Source: Polyodon spathula (Eukaryota > Chordata > Actinopteri > Acipenseriformes > Polyodontidae). Taken from it: DNA of 64,000 bases. The stretch lies in assembly GCF_017654505.1 (NCBI RefSeq), contig NC_054553.1, positions 3,575,974 to 3,639,973 on the forward strand. Reading direction: 5' to 3'. The translations under genes and the position numbers were made by a program. Each line of letters begins with the position of its first letter. The first letter of the stretch is position 1. This document shows, piece after piece, positions 11,601 through 23,800 of the stretch. The notes under the pieces were generated by a model. It was not told where the DNA came from, ran no database searches, and saw nothing but the letters and a program-made list of their open reading frames with translations.

Positions 11601-14600
11601 TGCAAGAACCCCTGCAGCGATATAGGAAAGGCCGAAGCGCCCTCTGGTGGGTGGACTCACCAGGGTGGCCAGATGCAGCCGGTTCCTGTGTGCGTGCAGC
11701 ACGGCATCCCTGACGAGGGTGTGGAGTTTGAGCAGCACGTTCTCCAGGTCGTACCCCCCATGCATGCCTCCCGCCAGCCCCGCCAGCCCCTCGATGTAGC
11801 CCTGCCAGTGGGGCTGCACCTCGGACACCTGCAGCAGGCAGCCCTGCATCACAGCCTGGCAGAACCCCAGGCAGGGCCTGGCCTCCAGCAGGCCCCGGCA
11901 GTGCGGGCAGTACCAGAGCCGCAGCAGGGTGCGGCCACAGTCCTTGCCAAAGCGCAGGTGGTCCGTCGTGTTGACCACCTCGATGCCCAGGTTCAGCGCC
12001 TGCAAGAAGACGCGGGCCGCCAGCAGGGAGCGGGAGATGCGCGTTATGATGAGCTTGGGAAGGGGTCCGAAGGCCCCTGTGTCCCTCCGCGCGGCCCTCA
12101 GGCACTCCTCCGAGGGCTGGTCCCTGGAGCCCCCCGCGGCCCCGCTGAGCAGGCGCCGGTACACCGCGGGGAAGAGGCTGTCGAAGAAGGAGTTGACCAT
12201 GTCGTCCACGCTGGTGTCCAAGCCCAGGATGTAGAGGGACACGTGCTTGAAGAGCTGCGTCACCGGGCCCCACGCCTCGCCCTCCAGCCCCGCCCACGGC
12301 CCCCGGAACAGCAGCGCCGTGTAGTTGAGGGCGTGCCAGACCACCACGTCAAACGCCTCTGGAGAAACAACAGGGAGAGACACGGTTACAGCAGGGAGCG
12401 CCGTCAAAGGGGCAAGGCAGGTTAATGACCATGGAGTTCTCCTGTTCTCTCCAGTGAGACAGGAAGGAAACCCTGCAGAAAGATTATATTATAATATAAT
12501 ATATTATACAATGCTGCAAGTTTATGGTGCACTCATTCAGGTAACAAGTGTTGACATAATATTTTCGTTTTGTTTTTAGACACTCTGTATAAAGAGCTTC
12601 TTCAGGTCTTTGACAGCTCTGAGCACAGTGCAGAATTTGTATCATTTTTTTCATTAAACAGCGTACAATTTTAAGAATGTAAAACAAGCAAGCAGAATGT
12701 ACTTCTTCTTAGATTAAACTCCAGATTAGTTTTAAAAGTCTAAAAATGACTTTCTGTATGCCAGCATTCAGCATCCCCAGGGGTGTGGTTTATTTTCTGC
12801 TAAGCAGCCGCCATGCTATTAGAAAGCTTTTAATACTGCAGGTCAAGAGCAGGGCACATCTGGAGCTTTTGAATCCTGACCTGCCCTCTTCACTCCACGC
12901 ACACGCACAGATACACACACACACGCACGCACACACACGCACGCACACACACGCACATGCACTCTCCCATTTATTTCGGATCAGGTGCAAAGACACATTT
13001 AAATAATGCAACAACTGGAGAACACTTAAAAACTCTGAGTGTTTGCCTTATTTGCAGCCGTTCCAGAATACGGCTCAGGATTGTGTGGAGATTCTTCACT
13101 TCCCCTCTTCAGGTTGTGTTGAAATTCTCTAGGGGCGTGCAAGTCAATGTAACAGTAATAGGAAAATGTGAAACTGGAGCAAACACAGAGCGGGAGATTA
13201 TCATGTACGGAGTCAGGTACAGACCCTTCATTCCTCTTTATCTCAAATGCATTTTGATGCTGCAGTTATTTTACTATGAAATGTTTGTGCTACACTCTGA
13301 TCTGGCTGCACAATGTGAACACTGTCTCAGCTTTTTAAAAATTGCTCAGTTCTAAAATGTGTAAATCAAAGCAAGCCTGGATTCTCTCTTACAATAGCAT
13401 CCTTTCTGATCTCAATAATATAAATAAGCACTGCCCTGTCATTACAGCACGGTGAAAAACAGGACCTATGATTGCCAGGGATGGAAATAAAACTCCTACT
13501 GCACAGAGTTTCACCCATTCCAGGTTTTACTAGGAGCTTGATTAGCCACAGTGTATAGATAACAAGCTCAGGTGTATCTTATTAAACTAATAGAAAAACC
13601 AGGAATGGATCAAACTGCTATGCACTGGGAGTCTTATTTCCACCCCTGATCTCTAACAGTAAGCAAAGCGACAGCAGGGTCAGGTATCTTCAGTTTATAG
13701 AAGTGAAAGTGGGCAGGTCTGTGTCCACTACGTTTTCTAAATGGCTACCATTCACAGCAGGACTACACTTCCCAGAATGCATAGCAGTCCCAGTTAAAAA
13801 GCATGCACTGTCCCAGTGAACATGGAGTCATATGGTATCCCTATTCTTGTAGAGTGATCTGGTCAGACCTCACATGGGCAAGCAGGCTCAGTGAGGTCCA
13901 GTATACTTCATGGACATGATAAAGATCACAGGTAACCAATGGAGCACAACTAGGATGATCATTGGAGCACAGCCAATTAGATTTTTCCTTGAGCTTTTGC
14001 TTCAGGATTATAAAACAAACTTTCACCAGTGATTCTGCTGAACTGAGTTTGGACTGGGTTCCCACCCTCACAAATGGGCTAACGCGGAGCCTAGAGGAGT
14101 TTCAGTGAAATCCAGTGAAAGACGCTTTCTCGCTCAAGCAACCTGAACACTGCATTTTAAAAACAGCAATTCAAACAAACCGGGATTACTGAGTTTGCAA
14201 AGTCCTCTCTTCAGGGTAGTTTGGGAGCACTCAGTTTCAAACAGTTCGACCAGCAAAGCACTGCTGCACTTTCCGCTCAGCTCAAACCTTTTGTTTAGTT
14301 TTAGTTTCTTATTTTTCAATTTGCTGAAGATGCTGTCCTCATTTACTACACTACATGCTAAATAAATGGTCCTCCTGAAGCCTATGCAAAACCTAACATT
14401 AGCATTACCCTTCAAACCTCTTTTGGAGAAGCTTGCTGGGTCCCTGATTTGATTTCCAGCTGCGTTCCTGCTGTGCTAGTGTTACACTTCCTCTTTGATT
14501 AATAGCATGCAGAACGCAATGAATACCAAATCAGCAAGGGTGTGAGGGGAGGGGGTGGAGGGGCACTTGTAACACACTTTCTCTCTATCACTTTCTCTAT

Positions 14601-14974
14601 AGAATCATTCATCTGTCATCCACATGCATTTTTTCAAGGGCTTTGCACATGTGTGTGTGAGAGAGAGATAGAGTGTGTATTTATTGTCTCTACAGATGAA
14701 ATCAAACTAAACAAAATATAAACTGGAAGAGCAGATCAATCCCGGGGCACTAAGACTCTGCTCCCCCTGGACAGTTAACTGAGCCTCTGCCCCCCCTGAA
14801 CAGTTAACTGAGACTCTGCTCCCCCTGGACAGTGGACTGAGACTCTGCACCCCCTGGACAGTTAGATAAGCCCACTACAGTGTATAATAATGTGCAATCC
14901 CATTGCAGCTCTGGAAACAGGAGATCTATCACTTCCTTACCATCAGGGACTGAACTGGGACCTGGAGACCGACT

Positions 14975-15047
<73 letters not shown>

Positions 15048-17653
15048 CCCCTGATTTTTTGAAGTACATGAATCCTGACTGTATCTTACTCAAAATGCCT
15101 TGCCTAGTCTATTTATTTCACTGTGCCAGTGTGGCTCGGACTCTAGGTTATAGATCAGTTCTGTGTACCGGGTTTCGGATCAGCAAGATGTAAATGAGGC
15201 ACTTTAACCCTTTCACACATAGCAACCTCATAGTCTTTACACAGAGACCTATGGAAGACACAAATGCGTGATAGCCCGATATGAGGATGCTGTTTTTTCC
15301 CCATATAAAGCAATGGAAAAATTGTTCAGTGAAAAAGATATGCGTCAAAACCCTTGCATGGTTGGAAAATTAAAAGCACTGGACTAGAAGACCAGAGACT
15401 AGGGCAGGTTGGTGTGTCGCTTGTTAACTACAGAAGCAGCTTCTGGAATTCCAGTGTGGGTAACAAACACCACAGGTATCGCCCCTGTCTGTCTCTCCAC
15501 CTCTCTCCGTCAGAGAGCTGAGTCAGGCCGTGTTCCTTCACAGCTGCCTTTACACATTCATCTTCAGACTGCTTGAAATTCAATACAGCGGCTTGTTTTC
15601 ATTGCCAGCCCCATTTCTCAAAAAAAAAGGAAAGAAGAGCAAGCTTGTGTTGCTTCAGTTTCCATCCTGATGTCTAAACACTGAATTGATACAATCAAGA
15701 CACAGAGCCGTTATAGGCTACTGCAGGCCCCAGTGGTGTCTCATATAATCTACAGCACGCACAGTACATGAGCTTTGATAGAGAGATAGCGTGCAGGACA
15801 GGGGAGTGAGCTGTATTGTGCTAGCGCCACAGCACAGGGAGTTATTAGTAGCATCCAGTAGACGCTTATGGAGAACTGCGATAACACAGGCTAAATATCA
15901 AATGCCCACTCAAACCAATTGTTTCCGATGAGATTCAATGATTGTAGAAGAGCCATTGCTGGTAGAAATGGGTACTGTACCGTTCTGCTCAGAATAGAGG
16001 AATAGCGGGATCAAATCTCAGTGCAACATTCTGCCTCCCAGCTCTGTCCACTGGCGTTACCACAGAGAGTTCAGTTTCACAGCCTGCCCTTCCTGGCGAA
16101 AGATGTGTTTCAGTGCTGCTCTGTGGTCGATATGTGCTCTCTGCTTCACCTTCAAATACTGTGAGCATGTAGCGCACTGTATGTCTGTGCACGGACTATT
16201 CCCAGACGCTTGAAGAGAAAGGGTTAAGCAAAGATTGCAAGGAGACAGGATCGGGTGGCAGTGAAGTTCAAGAGGAGGGTTAGGTCCATCCTCCCAGACT
16301 CCCAGTACTGTCCACTAGGCTACACTGCCTCCCAGTACAGCTCTAAACGCCAGGCTGTAACAGGTAAAGCCAAAGGACTGGAGGGAACGCAGTCTAGAGG
16401 CTAGGCGCTGGGAGAGAGGGAGGGAGCGTCGAGGTGAGCAATAAATGGCTCTTGTTCTCGATTCGATATGCCTTGCAGAATTTCAAAATGCATTTATTTT
16501 TTGGTCTTGTAAATCGTCAGATGTTGTTGTAAGATAAGCAAAAGGGAGAGAGAGATCTACAAAACAAAATAAAAGATTGAAAAGTGCAGCAGCAGCGAGA
16601 TAATGGCTTTCAGGAACAATATTTCTAAATGTCAAGTTAATGTTCATGGGATGGCAGGGAGATTAGACGGGGCGAAGACTTGCATCTGCTTTCACAAGTG
16701 GAATCACAAGCCTTGCAGGCAAACTCTGCAGGGAGCCCACACTGAGGAAGCAGCACTGTCCCTCTACTCTCTCTCTCTCTCACTCTCACTCTCTCTCTCT
16801 CTCTCTCTCCCTCCTGTCTGCAGCTGATAGCTTTTACAGTTCACTGACAAAAAAGACTAGCGGAAGCAGACTCTTGCAACTGCTAAGTATAAGTATATTA
16901 CAAGAATCAACATAACAAGATGGGGTGTTTTTGAAGTTTCAGAACAAAGGAAAGCAGAGAGAAAGAGAGAGAGGGAGAAAGGAAGAGAGAGTGAGAGAGA
17001 GAGACAGAGAGAGAGGGATCTGTATGTCTCCCTTACACTGCTGGGTTTGTTATTTGTAATGAGATTTGATACTTTTACACAGCAGTCAATAACAGTTTTT
17101 GATTGCTGGTGTACCCTGGCTTCCTCATTTACCACAAACACAATTAAAGCCAGCCGACTGCGCTGGCACAGTCTGCTTTATTACTGGAGACCTTTCTGTG
17201 TTGAAGATCAGAAGATGTTCTAGAGAGAGATGTTTTCAAGGTTATCCTTGAAAGTGAGAGAGAGAGAGAGACACCCACACTGCATCACACACTGCTGTCC
17301 ATCACAGAAGCACTTGACAGGCCTGTCAGTGATTGACTGGACCAGTGAAAAGCTCCTGACAGGCACAGGTACTGCAGCGCTGTGTAAACTGTGCTTTTAA
17401 ACCAGCAGAAAGTCTACTTTTTCATAACAGCAGGTATTTCCATGAAAGAGCAGCAGAGGCCCTGTGCTTCAGTGAGCCTTGCTAATGGAATGCTGGCTGG
17501 GGTATCGCTGTCAGTTTGTCAACTGGCACAGAGTGACAGGAGAGCTGCCGAGTATAAAGGCTGGGTAATTGACAGGATCACCCCCTGCCTCGGGGAGATC
17601 CAGAAGGCACCGCTTTCATGCCTTGCCTGAATTCATCCAATCCAAGTCATAGA

Positions 17654-17727
<74 letters not shown>

Positions 17728-18925
17728 TCTCCTGCTCAGCAGGGCACCCCCACAGGTCGGCCAGCTGTTTCAGAGCCCCCCTGTCGACTATCAGCGCTGT
17801 CTTTTAAAGACTGTGTTAGTTAAGAAAAGGAGCACAGAGGGAGTTCCTCTCGATGGATATGTGGAAACCGGTTCGTGAATTACGGTACAGCTTTAAACTT
17901 GCACAGTATACTTTGCATTTACCTCTCTGTGCTTTACAAAGCCTACTTGTGCTTTGCCATGTTTCCATTTATAAAAATAAAGATTATTATTTAGTGCCTT
18001 TCATAGTGGACCACCATCACAAAGCATTTACAAGATACAAGACTAGGATGTGTCATTGTCTCACCCGAATAACAGAGCACAAGAAGGTTAAGTGATTTGC
18101 TTAGGGTCACACAGTGAGTCAGTGGCTGAGCTGGGATTTGAAGCAGGAACCTCCTGATTATAAGGCTGTTTCTTTAACCACTGGACCATACAGCCTCCTC
18201 AAGCTGTATTACACTTTGCTGTGTTTTTACAATGGGAATAGGTTATAAGGGCAGTTGATAAAAAGTGTATCAGCTTAAAGGCCAGCTTGGTAGATGAAAA
18301 GTGCCACCCCCATTGACAGCTTGTTTAACAAAAACTGTAGTTACAGCATCTATCCACCGGTAGGCACTGTGTGCTCAGTTGCAAGCAAAGGAAAATGAAC
18401 GGCAACATTTGGCAGGATTTCCTGCCCTGGCCCCATTCCTCATTTCAAAGCACAGTAAGCAGGATGCAGTGTCACTCTGTCACTCAGTATATCACCTCCC
18501 TGAAAAAAAATGAATTCAGTCTGCAGCAGATTGCAGATCTAAACATCAAACGCTCCAGCCACACAAACTCTCTTCAGTTCTAATATGAATTCCTCATTTG
18601 ATTTGATTTGCTTCTGTTTTTTTGTCTTATTAAACCCCAGTATGTGTGGCTGTGCAGAGACTTGCCTCCTCCTCTGCCTCTGCCAGCCGGCTGATCAAAG
18701 CAGTGGCAGTGTCACCCCCCCTCCCCCTCCCCTCCCCCCCCCCCCCCCACCTCTGAAAATAGTCACCCCCGCCAACACTGCAATCCCAGGTCTATCTATT
18801 CAACTCTTCATCTAGCAAACTATCTATCCATGAATCTATCGATCTATTCATCCATTATCCAGCCATCTTTCTATCTAGTTATCCATCGATCTATTTCTCT
18901 CTCTACCTATCCATCCACCCTTCTG

Positions 18926-18962
<37 letters not shown>

Positions 18963-20780
18963 GGCATAACTGCAAACATACAAAACATCTTGAATTTTTT
19001 TCCACTACCCACAGTAGATTCTTTGGTAGATGTTTGGTTTAAATCTTATTCAAAGGCTTCAGAACCACAATGTGCAGCTGGACTGTGAGCTTCTAGCTGC
19101 ATTGCATCTCGTCTGGTGCTGCTGTGTTCAATGCGGTATTAGTACAGAAGTAAGTATTAGCCTTGTTATTATTAACTAGGTTACATCCTAGAACAGCTTT
19201 CCCTGGTTTCTTAACTCTGCCTGCCTGGAGGGGAATATTTCAAATGATTTCTTTCAGCAGGACAGTAGAAGCCCCTATTTTGATTGGCGGTGGTAGACGG
19301 CCTCCCCTCACCTCTCTGTCGCTGTGTTCCTGACGGAGAGTCAGAGCCGCTGTTTAAGTGCCCGCCAGCGAGCAGCTGACCCTTTTAAACAGGCCGGTGC
19401 CAGCTCTGGATAATTAATCCTGAAGGTGAGCGTGCCGCCCCCGCTGGGTAATGGAGGAGCCGTCGCTGCACTTTGAATAAACGACAGCAGGGCAAAGTCG
19501 GCACGCGCTGTGAGAAGAAGAAAAAAAAAGATATTCTTCCTGACAAGTGAAGTTGGCTATCTGCAAGCTCTTCCATGCGACTGCAGATCCTGATAGAGAT
19601 CAGATATGCATTGTTGGAAAGATTACTAAGGCTGTTTCGTAGAGAGGAAGCAGTAACATTGGCAGGGTTTTTTTTGGTGAAATATAGATAGTCTAAATCA
19701 CACAGAGCCACGACATTGACTACTGCCCCTATTCATTCCTGGTTTCACTGGAAATAAAACGACCCTGAATATAAGGGTCTGCTTGACCAAGCCCAAGCCT
19801 CTCTCTCTTTCAGGCTCTCTGTTACTCTGACGCTGTCTCTAAGAGTAAGCCTGTTCTGCGAGTGTAAAGTTGGTTGGTAATGTGTCAGCTTCTCTGAGCA
19901 GTGCTGCACACAAGGGATTAGCAAGGGAAGACTAGCGAGGAGGAAAGAACGGCTGCATCAGGTGATGGGGACAGGACTCCCAGAATGCTGTGAGAGCCAC
20001 AGTGCACCCCCGAGCCCCTGAGACTGGAGAACTCAACCCGGGCCCCCCCCTGGGCCGCCCATTACCATCACAACATTCTAAAGAGAAGTGATGAATTCTG
20101 CTGTGCTGTTTCAAATGTAGACAGTGTGTACACAGACAGACAGAGGGTAGCATTTATACCGAAAATCATTTTTAGGGGCTCATGACTTATGATAGTTTCA
20201 GATAGATATATTTTATTCATTACTAATCTTGCACTACTGCCTTCTATAATAACAGAATGATCAGATGGGTCAGCTATGAAATAATGTTGGAATCTTGACC
20301 CTGTATCGTGAGCTAATTGAAGGCATGCTGAGTAATTATGTTATGGAATTGGTGTCAGACAGGAACATTCATCAAAGTTAGTGGCTATAGGAATACGCAG
20401 GGCTGTTCTTCCATCTCCTTGCATTGGGAACTGGACTAACACACTGCTAATTCCAGGGAGCTCTGCATTGCAAACAGGGTAGCAAGTGCAGCCCGGGCTG
20501 CCATGGCCCAGCTGAAATGCAATCCCCTCAAACTGGGTCGACTGGGAAATGACTGGCTGCCTCCTCGGGTCCTGTTGGCAGCAGAATGGATCAGAGGAGC
20601 GCGGCGGTGAGGGGGAGATGAAGTCAGGAATGCAAACGAAGCTGAGCGCCCAAACTTCTCCCCTGCCTTTGTATTTACACTCTGAAGAACATGATCAAAT
20701 ATTTAGCGTTACGGGCTCTGCCTTGTCAGGAACAATATGTCTGGCAGAGATGTACTGATGAGTCACAGACAGAGTGAGAA

Positions 20781-20833
<53 letters not shown>

Positions 20834-23800
20834 AGATAGAGGAAGAGTGGGATTATTAAAGCATATGAATGAATAGAAGGCTGATTCAATCCAGGGTGAG
20901 TCCCAGTGCTGTAAAATGCTCTAAAAATCAGGCTTATCCCGATGGGGGGAAGTTCATCAAATGTTTCTGACAATCCTGCAAAACATCCTCAGGCCTCCCG
21001 TCGATCTGACTCCCAACTGATGGCCTGTACAATTTCATATACTAGTTCTGCACCACATCACACAGCCCCTTGATGGAATGGCATTGATGTGTGGTAGCTC
21101 CAGAGTGCTGGATTACAGGGTACAGGCATAAGGTGGTTGCCATAGGTTAAAGAAGTCTCTGTCAGCCCCAGCTCATCCACAGTGTACACTTTAGTGCCAC
21201 AAGCTACTTATTTTATTCATCTGTCTGCTGTTGTATTCAGATATTTAAAAAATGCCAACTGGCAGAGAGAGAGCCGTGACAAAGAGACAGTCACAGGGAA
21301 CTGCAAATGTCTTTGAAGCCTCATATCCTGAAAGCTCTTATCCAAATTACTCTTTGATGTTTTCAGAAAGTGAAAAAAAAAAACCCACTGGTGTTACTTA
21401 TTCCTGATCGAACTGGAGTGAAAAAAAAAACCAAAAAAAACAACACGCTGTTGTTTCTTCTTCCCTTTGGAACGGGAATTGCGTTATTAACTGCTGATTT
21501 GAGTAAAAAGCTTTGAGGATGCGGAGCAGGGATTTTGGTTTCTTGTTGTGCGTTTAGATCATGAGAAGTGAAGGCCAGTCATAGACTCCCAGAAACCTGT
21601 CCTGGATCTTCAGAAAAACACATTGTTACACTTTGAGGGGTTTGTTTTTTTCTTCCTTTGACACACAAAGACCGGCATCTTGAGCGCGCTTGTGTCTAAC
21701 TGCACAGGTTAATTAGTAGGGTCACAAGGATGCAGATTAATGAGACAATTTGCTTCACAAACTCATAACTTTGCTAATGAACTCGGCACATTGATTAGCT
21801 CCTTTCTGACGTTTTGTTATTCAGTTCCTAACGAGGAGCAGTCAGCCTCTCATCACTGCTGCTGGCAGAGACGAGGCAGCAGCCTGCCTTAATGTCAGCC
21901 CGTTTCATTATGCAAGGCCCCTTATTAACTATAGCAAGCAGCAGCTCTCTCAGTCATCTCACAATCACAACGAACCTGGCTGACTTCTTCGCAGCCTTAC
22001 CAATGTATCTCTGAAGCTAAGCAGAATCAGCCCTGGTTAGTGTGTGGATGGGAGACCTTCACCAAACTCCAGGAGTTACACAGTGTAGAGGAAACTGATG
22101 ATCAGCTAATGCCCCAGTCTGGTGTTAGTACAGAGGGTCCTTACTCACTCTCCAACACAGGAATTCAATTCAAATGGATTTCATTTATATAGTGCCTTTC
22201 ATACCACAGTATCTCAGAGTGTTTTATGTGTTGGTTAAAACAGAAAGAAATAATAATATCAATCAATTGAAGAAAATGAATATAGTTGATAAAACACAAA
22301 AATAAGCAGATGAAAACAATTCTGCTTGCAAGTCAGGTTAAAAGGCTAAACTACTGACTGAAGCACAATCTGGGGGTGTTAGCAGACCTTAAAGTGTGCA
22401 GAATCTCTCTCAAGTAATTCAGTGCCAAGTCACTGAGCAATCTATTGAGTGTGCCATCAGTTTCAGCAGTGACATCACGTCTGTCCTATTTGTTAACCTT
22501 TCCAGCAACTTGAAGTTGACATGTTTGGAGATTTCCTTTTGTTATTATTATTATTTTTTTTTTTTTTAAAGCGTTCAAATGGATTGGCACGCTAGACTCA
22601 GGGTACAATGCACTCACAGATTTTGGGATGCTGTTGATTCATGTGCTGTTTCTGCTCGCTCCCTCCTCTCTCCAGCAGCATGTAAAACAGCTTGACAGCG
22701 CTCCTGGTTTCCCCCTGCTTTACAAAGTGCTTTTGTGCTCAATTCCTGGAAGGGTGATTAGATTTAACATATCTGTTTTCTCAACACCCGCTCTCTCAGT
22801 CACTGGTTCAGAAGTCCTATCAATTCCTCTAATCCACCAGGGGAATCAGCAGCCTGTGCTTCCCTCTATTGAATACTGTTAACTAATTAGTCATTTTACA
22901 CAGGATCTGTAATCCTAGAGCAATCCGTCATCAGAGGCCACGCTTCCTCCACCGCTCAGCTCAGTGGCAATGCGATGCTCGCCAGGCGGTTCTTGTAAAA
23001 TGCTTTTTCTTTTTTTTAAATGAACAAATAAATATCTGGATATACTCATAAATAAATAATAACATGCATGTAATCCATCCCTTATCTTCATCTGTCCAGT
23101 GTGTGGATAGAGAGAGAGACGAGAGGGATTTATCGTCAGCATTGCAGTAATAATGACAGTCAGACAGGCTGGATTTAAGTGTTCCAGTGCTGTTTGTCCT
23201 ATTTCAGTCAGACAGTCCTTCAGACCCCAGCAACGTCAGTCCATCTGTTCTGAGAGAATGAACTAAGGCAGACAGACAGAGCCCTTTCGATCCATGCACA
23301 GTCTAACATTGTTCTGAGAGATTAAACACAGACAGACAGAGCCCTGTAGATTGCGGCGCTGCGAGTCCTTCAGCTTTAACTCTGGGTTTCTACTGTAGTC
23401 TGTGAAGCCCATGAGACCCTCCTCCATATAGAAACTACCATTAGATCATTAAAGCAGCAACACTAACAGTTTGCTCACTGGAGTGAAAGGCGCTTACACT
23501 ATGCTGTGTTTTTTTATGGACAAACGCAGACAGATTCTTCTCTGGAGAGAATGTTGAAACCTGGCCCCTGACCTGCAAAAAGCAATTTAAAAAATGCATA
23601 ATAAACACACACAAGTAAGCAGTGGAGAGAGGTCAATCCGATCAGGACAATGAGCACTTCTCCCAGAGCCTGCATCAGCACACAGCAGCTCGATAAGCAA
23701 TCCTGTCCCCAGATCCCAGACCTGCTCTCTCATGCACCGAGTCTCTCTGTGCAGTGCTGAGGTTCCTGGAATTGCAACGTTTGCAGAAAGCCCCCGGGAA

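Noticed and set aside
11673..12425. A 250-codon open frame on the plus strand opposite GPC3 exon 3
   Set aside because: It is the antisense of a GC-rich coding exon, with His/Gln/Pro-rich composition and no family features.
12890..12960. CA/CGCA repeats resembling a CRISPR-like or regularly spaced array
   Set aside because: It is a simple interrupted microsatellite in vertebrate DNA; there are no spacers.
18720..18750. C-rich run considered as a splice-acceptor tract for an unknown exon
   Set aside because: No AG with a conserved open frame follows; it precedes an ATCT microsatellite.
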